64,000 nt of DNA, from contig JAUMMZ010000032.1 in assembly GCA_031296755.1 (NCBI GenBank), forward strand, positions 87,987-151,986, in the 5' to 3' direction. Position 1 is the stretch's first letter, and each line of letters opens with the position of its first letter. Origin of the DNA: Collinsella sp. (GTDB lineage Bacteria > Actinomycetota > Coriobacteriia > Coriobacteriales > Coriobacteriaceae). Shown here piece after piece: positions 1 through 9,143 of the stretch. Below the pieces are notes generated by a model. It had not been told where the DNA came from. It ran no database searches and saw only the letters and a list, made by a program, of their open reading frames with translations. A program made the position numbers and the translations under genes.

Positions 1-1083
1 TTTTGCGTATGCGACGGCATGGGCGGTCACGCCGCCGGCGAGGTAGCCTCTTCCATCGCCGTCGAGACTGTTGCCAAGACGGCCCCACAGTCCGCCGACG
101 CGGCACGCCTGGCCGCAGCCGTCGAGGCAGCCAACGCCGCCGTAATCGAGGCGGCCCTGAATGGCCTGGGCAAGCCCGGCATGGGCTGCACAGCCACTTG
201 CGCCTATATCGAAAACGACACGCTCGCCATCGCCCACGTGGGTGACTCTCGCGCCTACCTGCTCCACGAGGGCACGCTCATCCGCGTGACCCGCGACCAC
301 TCCTACGTGGAGGAGCTCGTGGACGCCGGCGAGATCACGGCAGACGAGGCTCGCGTCCACCCCAACCGTTCGGTCATCACCCGCGCGCTGGGCTCGGACC
401 CCGCCATGTATGCCGACCACTTCACTCTGCATATCGAGGAAGGCGACCGCCTGATCCTGTGCTCCGACGGACTTTCGAGCATGATTCCCGATAGCGATAT
501 CGAGAACATCGCCACGCAGTCCTCAACCGCGCAAATCTGCGTCGACAACCTAGTGGACGCGGCGCTTGCCGCCGGCGGCCACGACAACGTGACCGTAGTA
601 GTCGTTGACCTGGTTGACGATGGCGTTATGCGCGAGGCGCAGCGCGTGCGTCGCCGCAACATTACTATCGCCGCCATTCTGGCCCTCGTCTTTGTGCTGG
701 CAGCTGGCATCTGGGCCTACACGGGTGTCACCGGCTCGTACTACCTGGGTACCTACCAGGGCAATGTCGCCGTCTGGCGCGGCCTGCCCGGCAAGCCGCT
801 CGGACTCAAGCTCCACTGGCTCGAAAGCGAAACCAGCATCAAGCTATCCGACCTGCCCGAAGACACACAAAACCGCCTCAAGGCGGGCATTCCGCAAACA
901 AGTGTCGACGATGCGCAGGACACGATATCCAAGTACCGCCACCAGATCGACGAGGAGCAGACCCGCCAGGTGATCGACGCGCAAACGATTCGCGACAACA
1001 CCAATCAGGGATCGACCTCCGAATCAGATTCCGAGAAAACCGCCGAACAGTCCGCCGAGGCCGAAGCCTCCGATAAGAATTAG
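1..1083 (+). CDS. PP2C-type Ser/Thr protein phosphatase, 5' end missing (PstP/Stp-like)
   Basis: The reading frame is already open at base 1 and starts inside the first PP2C metal-binding motif (CDGMGGH), so only the extreme N-terminus is lost. Later family motifs are visible: HVGDSRAYL, the CSDGL segment and GGHDNVTVV. One membrane segment follows (about residues 220-240, IAAILALVFVLAAGIWAY), then an extracytoplasmic tail ending in a Ser/Glu-rich stretch. PP2C phosphatases of this type reverse phosphorylation by PASTA kinases. The gene lies directly upstream of a SEDS-PBP gene and pknB, the usual actinobacterial arrangement (pstP-rodA-pbpA-pknB), so PknB and its cell-wall targets are the likely substrates. 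Confidence 0.93.
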   Translation, partial: FCVCDGMGGHAAGEVASSIAVETVAKTAPQSADAARLAAAVEAANAAVIEAALNGLGKPGMGCTATCAYIENDTLAIAHVGDSRAYLLHEGTLIRVTRDHSYVEELVDAGEITADEARVHPNRSVITRALGSDPAMYADHFTLHIEEGDRLILCSDGLSSMIPDSDIENIATQSSTAQICVDNLVDAALAAGGHDNVTVVVVDLVDDGVMREAQRVRRRNITIAAILALVFVLAAGIWAYTGVTGSYYLGTYQGNVAVWRGLPGKPLGLKLHWLESETSIKLSDLPEDTQNRLKAGIPQTSVDDAQDTISKYRHQIDEEQTRQVIDAQTIRDNTNQGSTSESDSEKTAEQSAEAEASDKN

Positions 1084-1099
1084 AAAGGGAGTGCCGCTT

Positions 1100-3970
1100 A
1101 TGAGTCGCCGCAACACCGAGCTGCTCTTGCTCATCGCCTCGGCGTTCCCCGTCATCCTGCTGTATGCGATGTACGTGCTCACCGCGGGCGCTGCCATCTC
1201 CTTTGAGACGCTCGCCGTACCGATCGGCCTCTTTGCCGCCTTTGCCGCGGCCCACATTGCCGTGCGCATCTTGGCGCCCGGTGCCGACCCCGCCATCCTA
1301 CCCATCGTATTTATACTTTCGGGCATCGGCATCACGTTCGTGACGCGTCTCGCCCCCGCTCTCGCCATCTCACAGCTCATCATCCTGTTTGTCTCGGTGG
1401 CGCTCATGGTGGGAACGCTTGCACTAGTCAAAAACCTCGACGTGGTCATGCGCTACAAGTACACCTTTGGCATCATCGGCATCATTCTGCTGATGCTGCC
1501 TATCTTTATCGGCACCACGATCTCGGGCTCCAAGCTGTGGATTCGCATCGCGGGCTTTACCATCCAGCCCGGCGAGTTCGCCAAGGTCTTTATCGTGCTG
1601 TTCCTGGCCGGGTACCTGGCCGAGAACCGCGAGCTGCTCTCCATCTCCAACCGCAAGATCCTGGGCTTTAAGATCCCTCGCCTGCGACTGCTGCTGCCGC
1701 TGTTTGCCGTGTGGGGTGTGTGCCTGCTCGTCGTCGTCTTCGAACGCGACCTGGGTTCGGCCGTACTGTTCTATACCATCTTCTTGCTGATGCTCTACGT
1801 TGCCACGGGACGATTCTCGTATGTCGTTATCGGCCTTGCGCTCTTGGCCGTTGGAGCCGTGGGCGCCTACAAGTTCCTGTCTCACGTTCAGGTGCGTTTC
1901 CAGGTTTGGGTCGATCCGTTTAAGGACGCCCAAGGCCAGGGCTACCAGATTGTCCAGTCGCTCTTCTCGCTTGCCGATGGCGGTCTGGTCGGTGTTGGTA
2001 TCGGCAACGGCATGGCCAACAACATCCCTGTCGTCGAGTCCGACTTTATCTTCTCGGCCATCGGCGAGGAGATGGGCCTTTTGGGCGGCGGCGCCGTGCT
2101 CATCCTGTTTATGCTCTTTGCCGTGCGTGGCCTCACCACGGCTGCCCGCGCTAAATCCGACCTCGCCGCCTTTAGCGCCACGGGCCTTACGGCCGCCATC
2201 AGCTTCCAGGCCTTTTTGATCGTTGGCGGCGTAACCCGCCTGATCCCGCTGACCGGCGTCACCCTGCCCTTTATGAGCCAGGGCGGCTCCTCGCTGCTGG
2301 CGAGCTTTATCATCGTCGCGCTCCTGCTGCGCGCCGGTGACGAGGCGACCGGACGCGAGGCCGAGCTTACCGGCACCGGCACCATGGCCGCCATCACCGA
2401 TGATCAGGTCGCATCTGCCGCCGCCCCGTCGGGCACGCGCTTTGCCGCCTCGTCTTCCTACGGCAGCGGCAGCCATTCCGTCGGCTCGCGCATGCGCCGT
2501 CGCCTGCTCGACACGCCTGAATCCGGCGTGCTCGGCCGCGTCGCACTCGCCAACCGTCTAACCCGTGCGGTGCTCGCCTTTACGGCGCTGTTCGCCATCC
2601 TTATCGGCAACCTCACCTATGTCCAGGTCATCAAGGCCAAGGACTATCAGGATATGCCGACCAACAACCACACCATCGCCCGCTCCAAGTACATCCAGCG
2701 CGGCTCCATCATCACGTCCGACGGCGTGACGCTGGCCGAGTCGCTGCAGCAGGAGGACGGCACCTACGTACGCTCCTACCCCAACGGCAACCTGGCAGCG
2801 CACGTGGTTGGCTACGTGAGCCAGCAGTATGGCACCACTGCCATCGAGAGCGTCATGAACGACACGCTCACCGGCTCCAAGGATTACTCCAGCTGGAACA
2901 ACGCCATCGCGTCGCTCGCGGGCCAGACCCAGCCGGGCAACACCGCCAAGCTCACCATTGACTCGCGTATCCAGACGGCGGCCGAGCAGGCGCTCAAGGG
3001 CTTTAAGGGCGCCGTAGTGGTCATCGACCCGCGTACCGGCGCGGTGCTCGCATGTGCCAGCTCACCCACCTACGACAACACCAACATCGACGCCCTGCTG
3101 CAGGCAGGCGGCGGCGAGGACGGCTCCATGTACAATCGCGCCATGGACGCGCTGTACACGCCGGGCTCCACGTTTAAGGTCGTTACGCTTTCCGCGGCAC
3201 TCGAGACCGGTACCGCCAGCCTTACCAGCACCTACCAGGCGCCCGGCTCCATGGACATCGGCAACGCACCGGTCACCAACTATGCCAACGAAAGCTACGG
3301 CACCATCAGCCTGCAGCAGGCCTTTGCCGTGTCCTCCAACGTTGTCTTTGGCCAGGTGGCAAACGAAGTTGGCGCAAACACGCTCGTGCAGTTTGCCAAC
3401 GCCTTTGGCTACGGCCAAAAGCTCGGCCAGGACCTGACCTCCGCGGCCTCCATCATGGCCGACCCGTCGCTCATGACCGAGTGGGAGACCGCCTGGGCCG
3501 GCGCTGGCCAGCCTGTCGGCATGGACCACACGCCCGGCCCGCAGACCACCGTCATGCAAAACGCCGTGATTGCCGCCGCCATCGCTAACAGTGGCGTGGT
3601 CATGGACCCGTACTTTGTAGCCCAGGTACTCGCCCCGGACGGAACTGTGGTCAAGACCACGCAGTCCCGCTCGCTGGGTCAGGCCGTCAGCTCCGCCACG
3701 GCCGACCAGGTCAAGCAGGCCATGCTCGCCGTCGTCCAGTCCGGTACCGGCACCGATGCCCAGGTCCCCGGCGTCAAGGTCGCCGGCAAGACCGGCTCGG
3801 CCGAGATCGGCGGCACCAACGTCAACTCGATGTTCGTTGGCTTTGCACCTTACGATTCACCCACGGTCGCCATCTCGGTGGCCTTGGAGGATTACGACAA
3901 GCATGACGTCAAGGCCGCCAAGATCGCCGGTATCGTCCTGACCGCGGCGCTTGCCGCACAGGGAGCGTGA
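1100..3970 (+). CDS. Fused SEDS glycosyltransferase (RodA/FtsW) and class B penicillin-binding protein
   Basis: One 956-residue protein joins two peptidoglycan enzymes usually encoded separately. Residues 1 to about 420 are a polytopic SEDS domain with the conserved VESDFIFSAIGEE loop. A charged linker and a new membrane segment (about 487-505) lead into a transpeptidase domain with SxxK (STFK, about 690), SxN (SSN, about 745) and KTG (about 896). SEDS proteins polymerise glycan strands and class B PBPs cross-link them; here both would be in fixed 1:1 stoichiometry. The ATG at 1100 is preferred over the GTG at 1091 because AAAGGGAG at 1084-1091 is correctly spaced for it. It follows the phosphatase by 16 bases, so co-transcription is likely. 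Confidence 0.93.
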   Translation: MSRRNTELLLLIASAFPVILLYAMYVLTAGAAISFETLAVPIGLFAAFAAAHIAVRILAPGADPAILPIVFILSGIGITFVTRLAPALAISQLIILFVSVALMVGTLALVKNLDVVMRYKYTFGIIGIILLMLPIFIGTTISGSKLWIRIAGFTIQPGEFAKVFIVLFLAGYLAENRELLSISNRKILGFKIPRLRLLLPLFAVWGVCLLVVVFERDLGSAVLFYTIFLLMLYVATGRFSYVVIGLALLAVGAVGAYKFLSHVQVRFQVWVDPFKDAQGQGYQIVQSLFSLADGGLVGVGIGNGMANNIPVVESDFIFSAIGEEMGLLGGGAVLILFMLFAVRGLTTAARAKSDLAAFSATGLTAAISFQAFLIVGGVTRLIPLTGVTLPFMSQGGSSLLASFIIVALLLRAGDEATGREAELTGTGTMAAITDDQVASAAAPSGTRFAASSSYGSGSHSVGSRMRRRLLDTPESGVLGRVALANRLTRAVLAFTALFAILIGNLTYVQVIKAKDYQDMPTNNHTIARSKYIQRGSIITSDGVTLAESLQQEDGTYVRSYPNGNLAAHVVGYVSQQYGTTAIESVMNDTLTGSKDYSSWNNAIASLAGQTQPGNTAKLTIDSRIQTAAEQALKGFKGAVVVIDPRTGAVLACASSPTYDNTNIDALLQAGGGEDGSMYNRAMDALYTPGSTFKVVTLSAALETGTASLTSTYQAPGSMDIGNAPVTNYANESYGTISLQQAFAVSSNVVFGQVANEVGANTLVQFANAFGYGQKLGQDLTSAASIMADPSLMTEWETAWAGAGQPVGMDHTPGPQTTVMQNAVIAAAIANSGVVMDPYFVAQVLAPDGTVVKTTQSRSLGQAVSSATADQVKQAMLAVVQSGTGTDAQVPGVKVAGKTGSAEIGGTNVNSMFVGFAPYDSPTVAISVALEDYDKHDVKAAKIAGIVLTAALAAQGA

Positions 3971-4102
3971 TGCCCATGATCGAATCGGACACCCGAGGCG
4001 CGCCGCGGCCGAAGAGTTAGCGGCAACGCGCTACACGGCCCCAGCGGCCACATCGTAGGTACTACACACATCGTTGAGCGAATAGTTATGTTAGGAGCAG
4101 GA

Positions 4103-6064
4103 ATGGAACAGAGGGTCCTCGGGGGAAGATACCTCCTCAAGGATAAGGTGGGAACAGGCGGCATGGCGACCGTCTACCGTGCACAGGACCAGGTCCTCGA
4201 CCGCACGGTAGCCGTCAAGATCATGCTGCCGCAGTATGCTGGCGACGCAACCTTCGCCGCACGCTTTAAGCAGGAGGCCCAGGCAGCAGCCGGTCTCTCC
4301 TCCCCCTATATCGTGGGCGTCTACGATTGGGGCAAGGACGGCGACACCTATTACATCGTCATGGAGTACCTGCGCGGTACCGACCTTAAGAGCGGCATCA
4401 AGAGCCACGGCGCCCTCGACCCCAAGAAGGTCGCCCAGATCGGCTCGCAGATCAGCTCTGCACTTTCGGTCGCCCACAAGCACGAGATCATCCACCGCGA
4501 CATTAAGCCGCAGAACATCATGGTGCTGCCCGACGGCAACATCAAGGTGATGGACTTTGGCATTGCGCGCGCCAAGAACAGCCACCTCACGCAAGACAAC
4601 AACGTGCTGGGAACCGCCCACTACGTCAGCCCTGAGCAGACCCGTGGTCAGGACCTCGGCCCCACCTCGGATATCTACTCGCTGGGCGTCGTGATGTACG
4701 AGTGCGCCACCGGCCGCGTTCCCTTTGACGGTGACGACGCCATCTCGGTCGCACTCAAGCAAGTCAACGAGCTGCCTATTCCGCCGAGCCAGATCAACTC
4801 CGGTGTCGACGCCGACCTTGAGCGCATCATCCTCAAGTGCATGGAGAAGGACCCGGCAAACCGCTTCCAGACCGCCGACGAGCTTCGTCAGGTGCTCAAC
4901 AGCTACCTGTCGGGCCGTGCCGTCAACGTCTCGGAGCCCACGCGCATCATCGGTGCCCCCGGTGAGCTGGGTGCCACCAAGACTCGCGAGCTTTCCGATC
5001 AGACGCGCGCTATGGTGCGTCCCGTCTCGGGCGTGAGCGGCCAGAATACCGCCCGTAGCTCGGTTTCGGGCTCCACCGGCTCCTACGAGGTCGAAAAGCC
5101 CAAATCCAACAAGAACAAGATCATCGCCGCCGTGGTGGCAGCCGTTGCCGTCATCGGCATCGTGGTGACTTTTGCCACAGGACTCTTTGGCGGCGAGCAG
5201 GTCACCGTGCCCGATGTGCTGGGCAAGGACCAGCAGACTGCCGTCGAGCTGATCAAGGAAGCCGGCCTCGAGGTCGGCACCATCGACCAAAGCTACAACG
5301 ACGATGTCGACGAGGGCAAGGTCGCCGAGCAGACACCCAACGGCAACACCAAGAAGGCCAAGGGCACCAAGGTGAACCTGGTAATCTCCAAGGGCCCCAA
5401 GCCCTCCGAGAAGGTTGAGGTTCCCAAGCTTGTCGGCCTGACCAAGGACCAGGCAGAAGCCGCGCTGGCAAGCGTTGGCCTGAAGGGCAACGCCTCCGAG
5501 GAGGCCAACGAGGCCGATGAGGGCCAGGTCTTTGAGCAGGGCACCGAAGCCGGTAAGGAAGTCGCGAAGGGCACGACCATCTCGTACAAGGTCTCGAGCG
5601 GCCCGGATACCACGTCCGTCCCCGACCTGACCGACATGACCGAGGCCCAGGCGCGCAACGCCCTCGATATGGCAGGCTTTGGCGTCGACGTGAGCTACCA
5701 GGAGAACGACTCGGTTACCGAGGGCACCGTGATCAGCTGGAACCCCAGCGGTAAGCAGAAGCCCGGCGCTACGATTACCGTCGTCATTGCCAAGAAGTCC
5801 GGCAAGGCCACCGTCCCGGGCAACCTGTACGGCAAGAGCATTTCCGCCGCCGTTACCGCGCTCAACAACGCCGGTTTCTATAACATTGGCTTCTGCGACC
5901 AGAACGGCAATCCCGTGAGCGGTAACGAGGATGCCACCGTTACGGGCGTCTCCCCCACCGGCAAGCAGTCCACCGACAGCACGATCACGCTGACGGTCGC
6001 ACTTTCTGGCTCGGGTTCGGGCTCTGGCTCGGGCACGGGTGACGATTCCGGTACGACCAACTAG
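4103..6064 (+). CDS. pknB: Ser/Thr protein kinase with four PASTA repeats
   Basis: Membrane kinase sensing muropeptides or lipid II and phosphorylating cell-wall and division proteins. The N-terminal kinase domain has a glycine loop (GTGGMATVYRA), catalytic HRDIKPQN (about residue 130) and DFGIARA. A single membrane helix (about 340-360) is followed by four extracellular PASTA repeats beginning VTVPDVLG, VEVPKLVG, TSVPDLTD and ATVPGNLY. The protein ends in a Gly-Ser low-complexity tail. The ATG at 4103 is chosen over 4088 because TTAGGAGCAGG sits at ribosome-binding distance. It is last in the phosphatase, SEDS-PBP, kinase cluster and is followed by a strong terminator. Confidence 0.95.
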   Translation: MEQRVLGGRYLLKDKVGTGGMATVYRAQDQVLDRTVAVKIMLPQYAGDATFAARFKQEAQAAAGLSSPYIVGVYDWGKDGDTYYIVMEYLRGTDLKSGIKSHGALDPKKVAQIGSQISSALSVAHKHEIIHRDIKPQNIMVLPDGNIKVMDFGIARAKNSHLTQDNNVLGTAHYVSPEQTRGQDLGPTSDIYSLGVVMYECATGRVPFDGDDAISVALKQVNELPIPPSQINSGVDADLERIILKCMEKDPANRFQTADELRQVLNSYLSGRAVNVSEPTRIIGAPGELGATKTRELSDQTRAMVRPVSGVSGQNTARSSVSGSTGSYEVEKPKSNKNKIIAAVVAAVAVIGIVVTFATGLFGGEQVTVPDVLGKDQQTAVELIKEAGLEVGTIDQSYNDDVDEGKVAEQTPNGNTKKAKGTKVNLVISKGPKPSEKVEVPKLVGLTKDQAEAALASVGLKGNASEEANEADEGQVFEQGTEAGKEVAKGTTISYKVSSGPDTTSVPDLTDMTEAQARNALDMAGFGVDVSYQENDSVTEGTVISWNPSGKQKPGATITVVIAKKSGKATVPGNLYGKSISAAVTALNNAGFYNIGFCDQNGNPVSGNEDATVTGVSPTGKQSTDSTITLTVALSGSGSGSGSGTGDDSGTTN

Positions 6065-6116
6065 TCGCCACCCCACCGCTCATCACGGCTCTCGCCGCAA
6101 ACATATTCGCTCACAG

Positions 6117-6156
6117 GCGCCCGCTTGCTCCCCCAGCAAGCGGGCGCTTCGTTTTT
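6117..6156 (+). terminator. Intrinsic terminator after pknB
   Basis: A perfect 13-bp stem (GCGCCCGCTTGCT paired with 6135-6147), a 5-base C loop and a T-run at 6151-6156. Confidence 0.9.
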
Positions 6157-6213
6157 GACATGGCATTGAACCAGAAGAGCCCGGCACCATAGCGGTACCG
6201 GGCTCGATATTCC

Positions 6214-6304
6214 TCTGGTGCCCCCGGGCGGATTCGAAAACTCCCCCCGCGGGGAAATTGGTGACGCGGGTGTCGACGGTCCGAATCCGCCGGCAGCTCC
6301 CACA
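6214..6304 (-). pseudogene. Degenerate tRNA-Arg-like fragments beside the attachment site
   Basis: Bases 6214-6238 repeat exactly the last 25 bases of the tRNA-Arg(CCT) 3' end and flank (compare 6346-6370). A second T-arm-like segment at 6266-6291 matches the same tRNA in the opposite orientation with one mismatch. A full cloverleaf cannot be drawn because the T-stem of the first copy is broken. Each 3'-end copy is followed, on the minus strand, by a hairpin. These look like scars of earlier integration or duplication events at this tRNA; that reading is inference. Confidence 0.45.
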
Positions 6305-6343
6305 AACCAGAAACGGCGCCGCTCTCACGACGCCGTCATAATC

Positions 6344-6392
6344 TTCTGGTGCCCCCGGGCGGATTCGAACCGTCGACACCCGCTTTAGGAGA
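6344..6392. repeat. attL: 49-bp direct repeat of the tRNA-Arg 3' half
   Basis: Bases 6344-6392 are identical to 19760-19808. The latter lies inside an intact tRNA-Arg gene and runs from the anticodon loop to just past CCA. After base 6392 the sequences diverge, and an integrase gene begins 190 bases further on. This is the classical signature of site-specific integration into a tRNA gene. Confidence 0.93.
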
Positions 6393-6583
6393 TATGATTT
6401 AATGCTACCCCCTACCATTCATCAAGCATCATTGAACATCATATAACCGCAGATAAACATAGCAGTTTGTGTCTTTTGCCTCCGGTAGCTGCGCCTACGC
6501 TTTTACAAACATATTACTAACAGCTTTAGCTAAACTGCACTCAATGAATTGTTGAAAACTATTCAAAGAAACGGAGTGCAAAG

Positions 6584-7831
6584 ATGTCAGAACAGCCACT
6601 CATTAGCGGAAGAGGCACGTGTTGGAAAGACAAGAGATCACCTAACACCTATCGCTATTATTTTTCCCTTGGGGTCAAGGACCCTAAGACAGGGCGCTAC
6701 AAACGATCCCCAACTTATACGGTTCGCTGCAAGACTAAAACAGAAGCTAAGGCTGCAATGCAGGCCAAGCTGGCTGAAATCAACTCCTCTGGCACGATCA
6801 CTAAAACTAAAAAGCCCACTCTGCTTGCGTCCTACTGCTGGGCCTTTCATGAAAATAGGGACACCGAGCTTGCGCCAACGAGCTATGAAAGAGAAGCGTA
6901 CGATTGCAGGCATATCGAAGACCTATTCGGTGCGTTTCAGACAATTGAGGGGCTAACTCCCGATCTAATCGAAGAAACATATGCCGAAGCTCGTCGTACG
7001 GGAAAATACAAACCATCAGAGCTTGTACGAATCAATGCGAAACTGCGTCAGATTTTGTCGAATGCAGTCGCAAAGAGAATAATTGACCGAAACCCCTGCG
7101 CTACCGTTCATGTTCGCAGACCACGCAACAAAAGAGAATCACTGACAATCGACCAAGTAGCTACCCTATGCACACATCTTCAACACATTGAGCTCACCGC
7201 CGAAGCTGTTGGTACGCTAGTACTAGTGTATACGGGTATGCGGAAAGGCGAGATGCTGGGCCTCGAATGGCGCGATTGGGACCCTGCCAATAAAACCTTG
7301 AAAATTGACAGGCAGTACACCAACGACCATGAACTGAGGGCACCCAAGTCACAAGAAAGCCAACGCAAAATCCCCGTTGGAGAAACCTTGGCCGAACGTC
7401 TTCAATCATGGTCAGCCATACAAAAAGAGCTCCTGGCCTCTCTGGGGCTGTCCCAGACTGGCAGCACTCCCATCATTAGCGATATTGCTGTCGAGCAAGG
7501 GATCCCTACTGTCTGTCACATGAAAAACTACATCTTCAACCATTGGTTTCGCGATTTCGCAGTTAGCTGCAATCTTGGAATCTATGAGCCGAACAATTCG
7601 ACTGGCGGAAAACTATATAAGGGCATCTGCCCGCATCAGCTCAGGCATTGTGTAAGCACTTTTATGCTGGCGAACGGATCGGACGTTAGAAGCGTGCAAG
7701 GTATTCTTGGCCACGCGGACCCCAATATCACGCTCAAAACGTATACAAGCCTCGTTCAACAATCAGAAATAAAAGCAGTTAAAGGCTACGAAGCCTTCAT
7801 CAACGCCTATATACAGAGAAGCGAGAAATAG
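6584..7831 (+). CDS. int: Tyrosine recombinase integrase
   Basis: A 415-residue phage-type integrase. An N-terminal arm-binding-like domain (about 1-65), a core-binding SAM-like domain and a C-terminal catalytic domain are visible. The catalytic residues are in the expected order: Arg in TGMRKGE (about 218), HxxR in HQLRH (about 350), His in GHADP (about 376) and nucleophile Tyr in KTYTSL (about 386). It would catalyse recombination between the attachment sites. Start ATG 6584 follows AACGGAGTGCAAAG. It lies 190 bases inside attL and is A+T-richer than the surrounding chromosome. Confidence 0.95.
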   Translation: MSEQPLISGRGTCWKDKRSPNTYRYYFSLGVKDPKTGRYKRSPTYTVRCKTKTEAKAAMQAKLAEINSSGTITKTKKPTLLASYCWAFHENRDTELAPTSYEREAYDCRHIEDLFGAFQTIEGLTPDLIEETYAEARRTGKYKPSELVRINAKLRQILSNAVAKRIIDRNPCATVHVRRPRNKRESLTIDQVATLCTHLQHIELTAEAVGTLVLVYTGMRKGEMLGLEWRDWDPANKTLKIDRQYTNDHELRAPKSQESQRKIPVGETLAERLQSWSAIQKELLASLGLSQTGSTPIISDIAVEQGIPTVCHMKNYIFNHWFRDFAVSCNLGIYEPNNSTGGKLYKGICPHQLRHCVSTFMLANGSDVRSVQGILGHADPNITLKTYTSLVQQSEIKAVKGYEAFINAYIQRSEK

Positions 7832-7861
7832 CATGTTTTTCATTCATCGTTTATTTCATAA

Positions 7862-7885
7862 TATTACGGTACTATAATACCGTTT
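7862..7885. promoter_or_regulatory. Promoter-like inverted repeat before the Xis-like gene
   Basis: In the 218-base gap after the integrase, the motif ACGGTACTATAATACCGT holds a TATAAT -10-like hexamer between ACGGTA/TACCGT arms. A second candidate (TTGACA near 7911) lies downstream. The arrangement fits a repressible promoter for the genes that begin at 8050; no transcription start is known. Confidence 0.4.
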
Positions 7886-8049
7886 CCGCAGGTAGATGCT
7901 TTATTTGATTGACATCTAATGAGTTTTAATACATGCTAAAGCTGTCAGATGGCTACGCATGTAGTCATAGAAACCGGCCCCCCAAGTGCTTATGAACCTG
8001 GTACGTCTTACAAGCACAGGGAGGGCCCTCATTGAAAGGATAGCTCATC

Positions 8050-8295
8050 ATGGCTACTCCAAAGATTAGCACTCAGGCGTCCACACCGACTTTCCCCACT
8101 GGTGCCGCTCAGTGCGATCGGTTGCTCCGCGTTAACGATATCCGCGAACTCACTGGCTGGAGCGAAAACACCGCACGCAAGTTTATGCGAGAGTCCGGCA
8201 AGCTCATCCAGATCCATCGCTCTAATTACATGTTTGAAAGCTCGTTCTACGAGCTTTTCAAGCAGCTTGAAGGTCGTACCGCCCACCTTGATTAG
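8050..8295 (+). CDS. Small helix-turn-helix protein, excisionase-like
   Basis: An 81-residue protein with one MerR/Xis-like HTH (LLRVNDIRELTGWSENTARK, about 26-45) and a short C-terminal wing. The family commonly supplies recombination directionality factors or regulators in integrative elements, and the position just downstream of int supports an Xis role. The start is preceded by GAAAGGATAG. The stop is 9 bases before the next start, so the two are probably co-translated. Direct evidence that it is an Xis rather than a regulator is lacking. Confidence 0.65.
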   Translation: MATPKISTQASTPTFPTGAAQCDRLLRVNDIRELTGWSENTARKFMRESGKLIQIHRSNYMFESSFYELFKQLEGRTAHLD

Positions 8296-8304
8296 GTGGT
8301 AAAC

Positions 8305-8691
8305 ATGAGCGAGCTTCCGTCGATTTCCGACATATTTAGCGATGATGCTACTGAGCAACGAGAGATTACGGGAAAAATGGATAAGGCTATTTTTATTTCA
8401 GTGCCCGAGTGGGCGTGCTGCGTCACCACCGTTGCCGCCGAGCGTCTCATCCTCGGCCTTGTATGGAAGTTTGGAAAACCTTCCAAAAACAAACGGCCCA
8501 TGGGCTTCTGCGCTAAAAGCAAATGGATTGAGGATCACTACCGCCTGAGTAAGAACACGATATCCCGGGCCTATACCTCTCTGAAGGATAAGGGGTATAT
8601 TCAAAAAGTTGGTGATGGCAGCTGGATGCTTAATTACGCCGCAATCTACCGCGCCGCGATTGAAAACGCTTGGGAGCCTCCGAAACTTTAA
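8305..8691 (+). CDS. Winged-helix DNA-binding protein, possible replication or transfer regulator
   Basis: A 128-residue protein with a C-terminal winged-helix region (WIEDHYRLSKNTISRAYTSL followed by KDKGYIQKVGDGSWMLN). This resembles the DNA-binding half of GntR- or RepL-like proteins. The N-terminal half has no recognised domain. ATG 8305 is chosen over GTG 8296 because AGGTGG is spaced for it. It follows the Xis-like gene closely. A role as replication initiator for an excised circle is possible but not shown by the sequence. Confidence 0.55.
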   Translation: MSELPSISDIFSDDATEQREITGKMDKAIFISVPEWACCVTTVAAERLILGLVWKFGKPSKNKRPMGFCAKSKWIEDHYRLSKNTISRAYTSLKDKGYIQKVGDGSWMLNYAAIYRAAIENAWEPPKL

Positions 8692-9143
8692 GCCCACAAA
8701 CCGACTATCGAGGTCGTGAGAGTCGGTCACCGTCAGGATGCCCACAAGAACATGCCGCGGATGTAAAATGAAGCAGGGTCGAACCGAAACAGTTCCCGGA
8801 CAATTGTCGTCCGGCCAGACACTTCGATTCGACCTTTCTCATGCCTGCATCTAAAATACTCCCACAATCATTCTCGACATCTTTAACGCCCTCACCTCCT
8901 GCCACCAACACGTCGTAGACGCTATTTACAACGAATCGATATGGCCGCCCGTTCTTTAAGGCACGTGTTACCATGAAAACGTGCGGTATTTCTCCAACCG
9001 AAAACCTGCGTGAACGCATGACTTGAGACGCCTTTTAGAACTCACCGATCGCAGGACGAACACAACTCAACAGCGGCCGCGTATTTGTTCCCAGCCGTAC
9101 GGCGTGGCGGAGCCATGCCCATTGTTGATTGGAGTGTCGCACG
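8692..9143. other. Gene-poor stretch with one structured segment
   Basis: No convincing gene is visible. Bases 8777-8834 form a two-tier stem: outer GGTCGAACCGAA paired with 8823-8834, inner CCGGAC paired with 8809-8814. TTTCTC follows on the plus strand, so it may terminate the upstream operon. A minus-strand frame at 8705-9019 has no recognisable domain. A good AGGAGGTGA sequence on the minus strand near 8900 leads only to a 14-codon frame. Confidence 0.5.

Noticed and set aside
6214..6304. A second functional tRNA gene
   Set aside because: The 3' end matches a tRNA but the T-stem does not pair and no anticodon arm can be drawn.
8705..9019. Minus-strand gene in the gap before the coiled-coil gene
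   Set aside because: No ribosome-binding site at the start, no domain, and it runs across a structured segment.
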